A DNA stretch of 64,000 nucleotides, from the NCBI GenBank assembly GCA_030704615.1, contig CM060731.1, positions 33,232,001 to 33,296,000 on the forward strand, read 5' to 3'. Source of the stretch: Takakia lepidozioides (taxonomy: Eukaryota; Streptophyta; Takakiopsida; Takakiales; Takakiaceae). Positions 43,501 to 55,500 of this stretch are shown in pieces; the first letter of the stretch is position 1, and every line of letters starts with the position of its first letter. The notes under the pieces are model-generated. The model was not told the DNA's origin. It searched no databases and was given only the letters and a program-made list of their open reading frames with translations. The position numbers were made by a program, and so were the translations under genes.

Positions 43501-46500
43501 GTCTTAGGGTGAATGCCTCGTGCAGGTAGGCTGCCAAACATTTCTGATCCTCATAGTGGAAGACTTCAGTGAGAGATTGGGTTCCACGGAATAGACAATG
43601 GAATCTCCCACGGATCTCATAGTATAGGGGGCAATAGAAGAAGAAGTGTTCTTCAGTTTCAATTTCCTGGCTGCGCCCTGTGCAAGCAGGACATAGGCGG
43701 TCCTCCCGCTGCAGGTTTTCTCATCTGCCAGTCTCTATCCGTAGGTTGTGGGAGCCCACCCTGAACCGCCCCAAAGCCCTCAGGAGAGAAGGAGATAAAG
43801 AGGCCGAAAGGTAATTGGGCCGCAAGATTCTATCATCCCGGAGAACCAAGAATGTTTCTCGATAGAAATGGAGCTTTGTTGTGAGGTTGGGTAACTTCCA
43901 AGTTCTCCTGACATGTAACTCCATGAGCTCCTTTCTAATGAGTTGGTGAGAGAAATGAAATGAAATTGTACACCACATCATCCTCCTGAAGCTCAAAGAG
44001 CTTATGGGAGAGGGGCCACAAGCAGCCTGAAAGCAACTCTAGCTCAAGGTATTGTCTAAGAGTAACCCTTCATGCAGGTAAGCTGCCAAGCATTTCTGAT
44101 CCTCGTAATGGAAGACCTTCATGACAGATTGGGTATCCCTGAATAGAGAGTTGAATCTACCACATATCTCACAGTATATAGGTCAGTGAAAGAAGATATT
44201 CTTCACTTTCAATTTCCCTGTAGTTGCCAGTGCAAGCCAGGCATAGTCGGTCGTCACGTTGCAGTTTTACCCCTATCCGTCTTGATCCGAAGACTGTGGG
44301 GGCCCACCCTGAACCGCCCAGTGCCCTCAGAAATGAGGGAGATAGAGCTGCAGACGGGTAATTAGGCACAATATCCTATCATCACAGATAAACAATAACG
44401 TCTCCTGATAGTAGTGCAGTTTTGTTTTTAAGTGGCTGGTTTCCATGTCTGCCTTACATGCAGTTCCATAAGTTCTCTTCCCCATGGGGAGAGAATGTAC
44501 TCATAAGACGTTGTTTGCCGTAGTCTTGTGGCCATTGACCCCGCGCCCAGTTTGAGCGGAAACAAAAGGGACAGAAAACCTACCTCTGTCAGGGGCTGAC
44601 GTTGGTAGTAAGACTTACCTTCATATATAGAATTAATCCGGGTTTTCCAGATATCCTCTAGAAATCCCTTCACACAAGCATCAATCTGCTGTGTGTGATT
44701 TGCCCAAAAACTAGGCCTCAGAACGGCCTGGGCTTTTGGCTCAGCCTCGAGACTTTCAAAGTTGGTAACTGTATACCCCATGGGGAGAGATTGTACTCAT
44801 AAGACGTTGTTTGCCGTAGCCTTGTGGCCATTGACCCCGCGCCCAGTTTGAGCGGGAACAAAAGGGACAGAACCTACCTCTGTCAGGGGCTGACGTTGGT
44901 AGTAAGACTTACCTCCATATAAAGAATTAATCCGGGTTTTCCAGATATCCTCTAGAAATCCCTTCACACAAGCATCAATCTGCTGTGTGTGATTTGCCCA
45001 AAAACTAGGCCTCAGGAGGGCCTGGGCTTTTGGCTCAGCCTCGAGACTTTCAAAGTTGGTAAACAGGGGTACAGGCACAATTCCCTTAATAGATTTGAAG
45101 AGAGCGTCTCTTTGGTGAGAGAACCCTGGACAGTGTATCAGAAAATGAATACTGTCTTCAGATTGCCCACACAACGGGCAATTGCAATCTCCCTTTCCTC
45201 TCTGCTTCTGTTTGCTGTTCAAAGGTAGGCTTCCTGCCCTGAGTTTAAATTTCAGTCTAGTGCCGAGAGTGGGTAGACCCTTGAGGTCATCCAAGATGTC
45301 CTCCCCCATGTCACAGACTGGAACTTTAGTGAGCCCCAGAGCTTTGCCCTTGCCAGTTTGAACAACTTTCCGGATATGTGCATCCCAATTACAATTGGAG
45401 GAGAACTCAACGCCCAGGTAAGTGTAGGAAGGGAGGACCGGGATCTCTTGGCTACCCCACTGTCACTTAAGATCACTTCCTCCCTCTCCTCTGTCGTTGA
45501 ATGCTACCACTGCACATTTGCTGACATTAGCCTCTAGCCTCCAAAGATCAAAGTATCTCTTCGCGCAATCAATCAACTCCTGGAGATTGGTTGGAGTCTC
45601 CCCTATGCCTGCGAAGTCATCCGCAAACATAAGGGCTGGTATGGTGGTATCACCCACCCTTAACCCAAATCCCTCACTTTCCACATCCTCGAGGAGTTGA
45701 TTGATGAAAACATTGAAGAGCAGAGGGGAGAGAGTACATCCTTGAGCTACACCTTGGTCTATGTCAAAGAAGTTGGACTTCTGTCCGTTAACAGTGACAC
45801 AGCTTTTGGTGTGAGCATACAAGTTGTGGACAACTCTCCACATCTTTCCCTTGATCCCACAAGACCAGAGGCGGAACCATAGGCCATCTCTCCACACTGT
45901 GTCATAAGCCTTTTTGACATCCAGGAAAAAGACATAAGTGGGTTTCCCTTCTTTTTTCCTTCCCTGGATAATCTGGCTTAGAGTGAAGATATGATCCACA
46001 CAGCCCCTGTTTCGCCGAAAGCCAGCTTGGCCTTCGTGGAAACAACCTCTAGACTCCAGATCAACCTCGAGACGAGTACTTATAACTCTGCAGAATGTGA
46101 GTTTCAAAGGTTTTGACAATGTCAACCGATGAAGTCACCACTGCACCTTTAGTAGTCTTGAGCGCTTGTACTTGCTGACCGTTTTTCGGCTTGTACAAAC
46201 GTTGAAGGGCCAACCAGAATTTCTTGTCATTACCACCATGGTGGTTTGAGTTTATTTCACTGTATAACTTGTCCCAGTATAATTTCTTCTGAGACCTAAC
46301 AAGCTGATTGATATCTTTACGGAGCTGGTAGTACCTCGCCCACAATTCTCTGTTGGTTTCCAAATTGCAGCACTCTTTATAGAGGGCTCGTCTCTCAGCT
46401 ATCTTGAGTTTAATCTCATTAGTCCACCAATTAACTGCTCTACCGCAGACAGTTAGTTTCCTCCCAATGATCTTGTCAGCCACGGAGGAAACGAAACTCT

Positions 46501-49500
46501 CCCAAGAGTCCACTGCTCGACTTCATTTCTTGCGTTAACAGAGCGTGACTGAAGTTCTTGGAGCGATTGGACAAAATGAGGGAGAGCCTCTTGCAAGGCC
46601 TGGACGTACTCAGCCTTGACCTCCTCATTGTGGAATTTTTCTATGTGCCACTTCCGAATCGAACGTTTCACAGATCTCTTGGTGGTGGGAAAACACCTTT
46701 TGATCTCAGTCCAAACCAGGAAGTGGTCAGAGGTACCAATATCAGTTCTGTCGATCAACACATTGGCACACTGGGGGAACAAAATTTTGTCCATTATGAT
46801 ATAGTCCACAATGGAACGTTCCCCAGTTTGGGATTTCTCACGAGTCCACTGCACTTGGTCACCACTTGTCCTGTTATTCAAGGTCAAAAGCTGAAGCTCT
46901 TCTAGACAGTTAATTAACCGTCTGCCATTAGAATTCAGCTCGTCCTCACCAAAAGGTCCAATGATATCGTCCTGATGGATCCCTTTGCCACCCGGGCATT
47001 GAAGTCCCCCAATAGTACCACCTGACCTTTGGCAAGGAACGAAGCACAGTCCAGCTTTACATCTTCGAAGGCCTTGTCTGCGTCAGCACTAAGGGTCCCC
47101 TCTGTGGGCATGTAAACACAACCAACAAAGAGGTCCTTTGTACTCATGCCGCCCTTCAAATTCAGTTTTAGCCAGATACTATGCTCGTACCTCAAACCCT
47201 TGTTGATAATTTCACAATTGTCAAACAAGAAATCACGGACAAAGAATCCGACCCCTTTTTGACCGCGTTTGGCAGAGGCTGCCTTGAGAGTACACATCTT
47301 ACCTGCCCATTTATAACCAATGACATCTCCAACCAGTTTATCCGACGTTTCCCATGTTTCTTGCCCAGCACAGATATGAACATCATTAGTCCGAAGAACT
47401 TGTCCCACTTCAAGTTGTTTCCTTTGGTTGGTCAACCCTGAGAAGTTGAAAGTGGCCAGCCGCAAGCCAGCCCTTTGCGTGTGAATTTTGTCGTCTAGGT
47501 AGCTTGTGATTGCTCCTGGACGGCCAACCATTCTGCAAAGGGGGGACAGTTACCCCATGTGTAGATTTTGCTCGTCTTGTGTAAACTTTGAGAATTGGTA
47601 AACCATTCAGGGTACCAAATCTTTCAGTTACACGACGCACAGGCTCCGCACACATAGGGGCAGATTGTCCGTCAGACTGCTTGGGGACACTTACCCCGTG
47701 TATAGATTTTGCTCGTCTTGTGTAGACTTTGAGGATTGGTAAACCATTTAGAGTGCCAAATCCTTCAGTTACACGACGTTCAGGCTCTGCACACTTAGGG
47801 ACAGATTGTCCATCTGACGGCTTGGGACAATTACCCCGTGTATAGAATTTGTTCGTCTTGTGTAAACCTTGAGGATTGGTAAACCATTCAGAGTACCAAA
47901 TCCTTCAGATTCAGGATGTTCAGGTTCCGTACACTTAGGGGCATCTTGTCTTTCTGGCTGTTTGGATTCAACCTCATCCAGAGCATCAAACCGATTAGAA
48001 ACTCTCAAGTTGAAGTTGTTGCCCTTGGTTGTCTTCCTAGAGCGCCCCATTGAATCACCAATGTCTAAGACCGCTCTCCAGCCAGTCAAGGGACGAACTT
48101 CTTTGAGATTGAATTGATGCGGGACTCTATTAGAAGCACTTTTGGTCATTGCAACCTTCAACGTACCCCTGTTATCAAGTCTCGAGATGGTACCATTAGC
48201 CATGAAATCCAAGCCTAAGCTAGAGCATGTAGTTTTAAAGGACACATCGTCCATCCTGGGATTCACCCCAAAAACTACACATGAGGAGAGAGATTGAAAT
48301 GGGCTGGTTGTTTCTTCATATAGTCGAATAGTTTGTTCCTGATCTCCATGCTATTGGCCCTGATACTATCTTGGAGTAGTATTTCAGCCTGTTGATTCTT
48401 TTTGGATTATATTACAATTTTCTCAAAACATTGCAAGTCCTTCTCAGGATCCATGAAAACTTTTCTTGTTGAATGGAATATTTAAGGTACTGTAGTCGTA
48501 AGTGGTTGGATTTTGGGACTAGGATCATTGTATCAACAAAGTGAAGTGGGACGTTCATCCAGTTGGACATCAGACGTGGTATTATGGAGTGGGCTTTTGA
48601 TCGAAGATACGCGTATCCAGTCTGTTGGAGTTAGTAATACTGTTTTGATCACAGATCGATGGACATGGACATACTGCTGCTGCAATTTTGTGCTGTTGCT
48701 CGGGAGAATATGGAACATACAATATTCATGCGGATGGCAGAACGCTTTGATGTACTCCCTTTATGCCCAGTCAAAGCTTTACTAGATCTGGGGGGACCAT
48801 GACGGGATAAACATTCAATGATTCCAAATAGGGTCTGAAAGGGAGATGCTGTTGTCTGGAAATTGTGTAGAGTACGATGACAAGCTGTATTGTATAGCAG
48901 AGAGGCAGATGATATAAGTCAATGTATGTCGCCCTTATTTGTGTGGGCTGCATTGGAGCAGCAGAAATACATTCAGATTGGTTCTGTGTGCGAGCTGTCC
49001 AGATACCTCGAGGAGAGCCCCCAGGCTATGTGTGAATCTTATCAAAGATTATTTTTAGTTATATTCTAAATTGGAGTGCTGTCTGTCGGTATAGATCATG
49101 TCCTTGGTTTCTTCTTGGGCAGACTCATAAAGAGGTGATGTTCACAACATTACTGTTTGGGTGGACAGCTGCTGAATATGGTGACCACACCCTTGTGTGG
49201 TGAAAAGATGCAACGTCTGTGTCCTTCAGAGATCTCCCTCTTGCAAGATCTCTTGCGGTTGATTTTGTTGGTACACCTTTCGTGCCATTGTTTTTCCTAA
49301 ATTTAAGCATAATACAGCTTCTTGACTCTCATATATACTAAGGGAATGCAGATTGCACTGCCTTCTTGCCCTGATCTGTGCTTCCACCAACCCTCTTTTG
49401 CGTTGCCTTTCTCTGCTCGAGAGAAAGGCAACGCACCTGCACGAGGCCTTCACCCTTGGACAATCGCTAGAACATTAATTGTTATTCTTGGTTTCTGGAT

Positions 49501-52500
49501 TTGTTCCTCTCTCATGTTTTCTTCCATTTTGTCCCATAAGCTCTATGAGCTTTCCGTGGACGTTATAAAGCACTATTTCATTTCATTTCTGCTCTTCCCC
49601 CCTATGGAAACCTGAAAATGAGTTGTTCTGTGTCTACCTGCTTGTTGACCTTCTGATGAATCATATTTGATTGCCGATGACTGCCGATTTTTTATTTTTC
49701 GTCTTTTTGTGTAGGTTGTTCGCGAGCGTCGTAACACTGGAATGACTGAGGTGAGATTTGCTATCCTAATAGATTTTATTCTCAAAAGCATACACTAGTA
49801 GGGGGCCTGTTTTTTGCTGATGGTGCTTTGGCCTGCAGCTAAATGTTGGCTACAATGTGCTTGCCTGAACCTGTCCAGAAGGAGTGTCTGCGCTATGATG
49901 TGATTCAATGGTTGTGTGTGCGCGACCAAACCTACTCTCAGGTGGGGGTGGCTCTAGAAAGCGGTACACCTTCCAGATTTCTTCTCTATGTAGGACGGTT
50001 CTCGGTTATGAAACTGCTAGATTTTCTGCGTTTGTGTGGTGCCCATGGAGACCTTTAATACGTCAAAACCTCCTCCTTTGATGCCACATTCTATGTGGCG
50101 GTTTTATTTTGTGTGGGCACAATTTCACAATTGTATGCTGGTTGTACCCTGTGTACAAACCCCTGTGTTTAGCATTCTCATGGACAGTGGAATTGTCTTG
50201 GTATGTTGAATGTTAGCTCTGCCGGGCACTCAGTGCAATTCCAGTGGATCATAAGAAACTTAATGACATGCTGGATGAGGTGGCACTCTTCCATGACCCT
50301 AAGGTACATCTTCAACAACTCCCTTTGCATGATCACTCCCCCTAGCCTGCTTCTATCTTTTTCTTATTTTGGCCAGCGTTTGTGACCTCCATTTTCTTTC
50401 TCGCAAGGAAAGGTGCAGGCACCCCAGAACTTATACACCAAAATGCTTTTTGCCAGCCTTGTGTTATCTGCTTCCTTGTGTTCCTTTCAGTGTTCTGTAA
50501 GCTGTGGGAGCTTCTTACAAAGTTTTCTGCAATGTAATCCAGTTGAAGTCTTAAGATTTTCTGATTTTGTCTGTGAACATGTTCCCAAAACATTGGGGAA
50601 CAGAAGCACAATGTTAGTGGCCAGGCATTTCCTTGTTGCTGCTTGCCTCTTTTCCATTAAAGTCAAAGACACTTCTTGTACGGTCACCAAATCTGAAATC
50701 TTGCAGCCAAGGATTTGTCAGTAATAGGTTGGTCTTATCCTGTGATAGCAGCTACAGGAGCGAGGATTCTACCGGCTGAGGGCCGAGTGTTGGGAGGAGT
50801 TTGATCCCTTATTCGCTCATTTCTATGCAAATGAGCTGGAGGATGCTCAGGTATGCTCATGTATTCTTCTTAGTCTCCATGTGGACGGCAAACAACATGT
50901 TATGAGTACATTCGTTCTGTAGAGGTTTAAGATTTTTCCTTCATTTTTCATTCTCTTTCTTGGTTTCCTACCTTGTCCCATGGGCCCTCAGGGCCCCCTG
51001 TGAATGTTATATACTTTGATATCTTTTCAGTGAATGGACAAGAAACAATTAGATTCTGTACCGATTCCTCTTCATGTAGCCTCGGCAATGACAAGAGTTA
51101 GTTACAAACAGCAGAAGCCACAAAGTCAATCCTAGGACACAGGCCCTCCACAGGTCCAAATTAGAAATGACGAAGGCAAGCCTCCAGTATTAACCATAAG
51201 TCTTAGTGCCCTCACCAAATATGTTTGGTCTGGAAGACCTAACCAAATCCTGTCTCCCTATCCCAGCAAGTAGAGACAGTACTTTCCTTTTCCTCTTTCC
51301 TTCTCCTTCCTGTCTGTTGGGATGTGGTGGAATTGCTACTGTCTGTTTAGGAGTTACTGCTGCAACCAGAAGTGTCTGGTATCTTACCTGCATGAGGCAT
51401 GTCTTCAGGAAATGTTTGTCAAATTTTGATGTGGTTGCTTGTTGTTCTACTTTAGATGGTGGGTCCTTGTGGATGTAATCATGTTTCTTTCCTGTCTACA
51501 TGATGCGGCTATTTTCTGAGAATGTTATAAATCACTATTTCATTTTACATGATTTCTTTTTCCTATTTTGTCATTGCCCTGGGGGCCGAGGTTAGAAATA
51601 GTTTCCTCTTCTCTCCCTGCTCCAAGTTGATTTGTGTAGCTGGTTTGTTGAATGACAAGGATAATTTTGGAGCCTCTGCCTACAAAAGACACTCGCATAT
51701 CCTGTCGATATCATAGTATGCAGAACAGACCAATTCAAAGTAATTGGGTTTGCCTACTGGATTTTCCCAAAATTCAAGTGGCCCACTCATCGTTTGGAGC
51801 TGAGGATAAATCGCAAGTTGAAACGACCATCAATTTATTCCAGGGCATCGTACCCAATGAATATGTGGAGAGTTGGAAGGAGAGAGTGCTTACATATCCC
51901 CTGAAATTGTAAGCCTTGGATGGAAGGCCTGGGAATCATTTTCCTGTAAGCCAGTCCATGCTCTCTCTCCCTGTGGGCCTGCTGAAAATTCCTAGATTCT
52001 TTCTTCTATACTTCTTCTTTCGTGGAAAAGGGCAGGAAGATTGGACAAACTGTATACAGAAGCCTCTCTCTTTTGGGTTTTCGTTTTCCCTTTCCCTTGT
52101 AGTTCTTCTTGTGCCAAAGGCCTCTGTACCTCTTTTTGTATCATATCCAACCCTCAGCCTGTAGCTTGAACATGTTGCGCAATGTATAAATGCTCTGGGG
52201 GAAAGTTTTCAAATCATTGCAATTGCTGTCAAGTATTCTTTGTCTATTTGTGGTCCTCTGTGAATGAGATCTGGCTCTTTCCTTCTTAGCAGAGCGACAC
52301 ACACTTTTTAATGGCAGCCGGATTCTCAAAGTGGCTTTGATGGATTTCCGGCATGCCTTTCCTGCCTTTCAAGTCTTTAGGTATGGCAATTGCCTCCAGA
52401 GAAAATTGGTTTGATCATAGGTTTGTACTTTGCAGTGGTGGAACAACAAAGTGTTCTTGTGGTAAGGGTTATGCCATGTAAGTTGAAAGGCATGTTGTTG

Positions 52501-55500
52501 TTCGCTAGTGACTAACTTCTACATACATTTGTCTGTTTATTTCGTGCAGGAGAGAGCGGTGAGCGTCGGAAAATTGCGGCACTATTGGCGGATCCAAGTG
52601 CCTCGTAAGAAGGCTCAGCCACCATATCATCGCCTTGCTAATCTCCTCCACACGCAGGTTCTTTTTCATCATCCTGAGCTACAAAAATATGATAGTGGTC
52701 CTTAGTGGGACTTCCTGGAGTCTGAGTGGTGATGCCCCACACTTGGCTGTAAAGTATTTCAACATCCTACATGCTGACCCTGTGCTGCTCTTGAGGCAAG
52801 GAAAGTTGCTCTGGACATTTTATTCACATGAAGAAGGATGTTGGGGAGGTCAGGCATGCCATCAGCTTTTATGGAATGTGTTCTTACATGTGACCACGCT
52901 GATCACGGAGGAATCGAATGCAACAGCTGCTGAGGCACTTGGAGTTACAGCCTTACAAATGATGGGAATAATTCTTTCTGATCTACGGTACCTCCACTTA
53001 ATCTGCACTTGCTCTCTTGCCTCAATGCGAGTAGTTGTGCATTTAGCGGGTCATATTTAGTGTGATTCTCATGAAGAATTGACGTTTTGATTTTGTAGGG
53101 AGGAGCCGTTGAAGCTTCAAAAACTGCAGAGCTGGCAAGCATGCTCTTCATCAACGTTGGCTTCAAATGACATCATTATTAATGTTTATTTGAAGCCCTA
53201 CATTCATCCAGAAACAGGCGTCGTGGAGTGGGGTAGAGCCAACGCAGCAGCCCCAAGCATCTATCAGTTGCTCTTGGAGTTGCAACAAGTTAAAGATAAT
53301 CCTCGTAAGTTGAATATCGAGAAGTCAAGGCTAGCTTGTTTGAGCTGTACCTTGGCACCTGGGCCTGTTATTTTTACTGCAGTGTGTTTGTGCGTCTAAT
53401 TTCTCCTGCGATCAGTCAGACCGATACTCTGTGAAAATGTGGAATGGGTTTGTGTAGAAAATGACTTTCTGGTGAGTGTTGAGGAGTAGTGAATGCTCAG
53501 TGGCAGGGCACAGTCCTCTTTTCCTTGATTTAGGCCGGTGAATATTCATGTGATTGGACCTCCGTCTCCTGGGTGTGTTGTATACTGCAGGACTGGTGGA
53601 CTCTGTTGACCATGTACTAGACCTACTATCCGCATTCTCCACCACCACTTGTTTTGGGGCTGAGCTGAGTGGCAGACAGAAGCAGGTTTCCGTTAAAGCA
53701 CAGGTTTGTTAATCATGTTTACCAATCAAACATAATGTACACTGTCCTCAGGATTGACTAGAAGTTCTTGTGATGTGGTTGTGGTCAAATTGCATGTGGT
53801 TGTTGGGCATTGAAGCTTCATTGTATGTTTATTACAGAATTGCAGAGTTTAGATGACAGTGTATAGAACAGTGAAATTGAGGTCAATTTCCCTAGTCAGA
53901 CAATTCTTTTCTGATTTTGGTTCTGTTATTCAAATTTCCAGGCTCGTTCTGTTACAGGGGAGGATGAACTGCACAGATTCAAGAAACAACGACAGGAAGC
54001 TATTCTTGCTGAATTTGCTGCCAGGTACAGCCTCTGTTTGGGCACTCTTAGAAATTGTTTTGGTTTGTTGTTGATTATACATGCGACACAGCAATCCTTT
54101 TGCTTGTGAAATGTAGGTGACAGTTTAGCCAAGGTTAAATGCGGAAGACTTGTTCCCTCGGATGAGAGTTATGTGAAAGGTCACCTTGTGCAGCTGCCCA
54201 TACCATTTGGATGTGTCGCTCAAATGACTTTTGGACATGGAACGGACTGCATGTGCCTAACCATGTGGTGTAGTTGAAAGAGATTGGCTAAACTCTGGAT
54301 TTCACTGTTGGTTGTAAGGTGGAAGAGAGATGCGCTTACAAAATGGCTCTTGTTGTTAGAAGTTGCATTCAAATTATCTGTTGAATCTGGATGTTGCAAC
54401 AGGCAAAAAGCTTTCCTGGAGTACCAGCACGACAGTGATGATGATGCCAGTGCACTGGAAGGATCACATGCAGCATGTCAAATAAGTGAGACACGTGCAA
54501 CATCTAACTCAGCAGTTGTGTCCCCTTCAACAACAAGCTCAACAACAACAAACTCAACAGACGTGTCCCCTATGTTCGAAGACAAGAGCATCCTCCTGGG
54601 CCAGGCACATGAGTGTGCTTTCTGTAGGAGCAAGGTATTTTGTCCTCATTGCCTTTGGTTCTTATTACAATCCTCCTCCTTACCTGCTCCATGTTGCTTT
54701 CCCAATGGTTCATGCATGCGAACAATCTCTCAGGTGGTGCCCCAGGATCCCCCCCCATGGAAGTTCTTGTTGTTAATGAGGCACCTCGTCACAGGGCTAT
54801 ATTGGGAGGTTTTAGATGTGGTCTTCTTGCTGTTCTGCTTTATTCTATGTTACCTCATGGACATTGTAAAGTCATTCGATTGAGTCTGATCAATGTGGGA
54901 CACACCTGTCCTGTCTGTGCTGCCCAGGAGGCACCAAGAGTACCCAATGTTTCGTTCTTCTTCTTTCTTTCTTCTTTCTCTTCTTTTATTGCCCTCTATA
55001 CTATAAGATCCGTGGGAGATGCAACTGTCTATTCCGTGGAGCCCAATCTCTCACTGAAGTCTTTTATTATGAGGATCAGAAATGCTTGGCAGCTTGTCTG
55101 CATGAGGCCTTGGCCCTTAGGCAATCTGTCGAGCAGTAGTTGCTTGTGGGCTGCTTTTGGCTGTGGTTTTCTCTCTTCTTTCTTGTTTTTCCCTTTTGTT
55201 CCATGAGCTCTTTAAGCTTTCCGCGGACATTATAAAGTACCATTCATTTCATTTGACCATGCCTTTGTACCTCTCTGCCAAGTCCTCCACACCCCACGTG
55301 AGGACTTAGGTCACCTTTCACCATTTTCGCACGATTAAGACGGACAGAATCACACATCTCATGAGGCTAGGATTTGTTATTTGTATCCCCTGTGCTAGAT
55401 ACAAGGAGATCAGTAGCAGGTAATGCTGACTCTTTAGAGATTCCTCATCCTTGGGGGAGGCCTTCAGTTGTGAGGACACGAGGTGCTTACAGCTTACTGG

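Larger units (their letters stand above)
44791..48290 (-). mobile_element. Near full-length LINE family A (APE endonuclease + RT), antisense to PRT6-like gene
   Basis: Order on the minus strand: a 5' open region (48266-47769) with a 140-bp triplicate, endonuclease (47531-46513), RT (46513-45463), and a C-terminal zinc knuckle (45309-44797). The endonuclease has AGQETW and GDFNAR, and later a TSDHF motif. RT has GQAGFRRNRGCVDHI, FLDVKKAYDTVW, CTLSPLLFN and the FADDFAGIG active site. The C-terminus has CNCPLCGQSEDSIHFLIHC. Frames change at about 46985, 46510 and 46120; at the last point the N-terminal RT motifs seem to be missing, so this copy cannot move by itself. Confidence 0.88.

Noticed and set aside
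48910-49070. Possible PRT6-like exon with LWAALEQQKYIQIGSV
   Set aside because: The frame is open and an exon is expected here, but similarity and splice phase could not be made to agree.
54486-54776. Alternative frame with CPLCSKT and a glutamine-rich stretch
   Set aside because: The phase-consistent frame (AHECAFCRSK) joins both neighbouring exons correctly; the other frame leads nowhere.
54960-55206. Hydrophobic plus-strand frame as a membrane protein
   Set aside because: It reads through a LINE 3' end and pyrimidine-rich intron; not conserved with any exon of the host gene.
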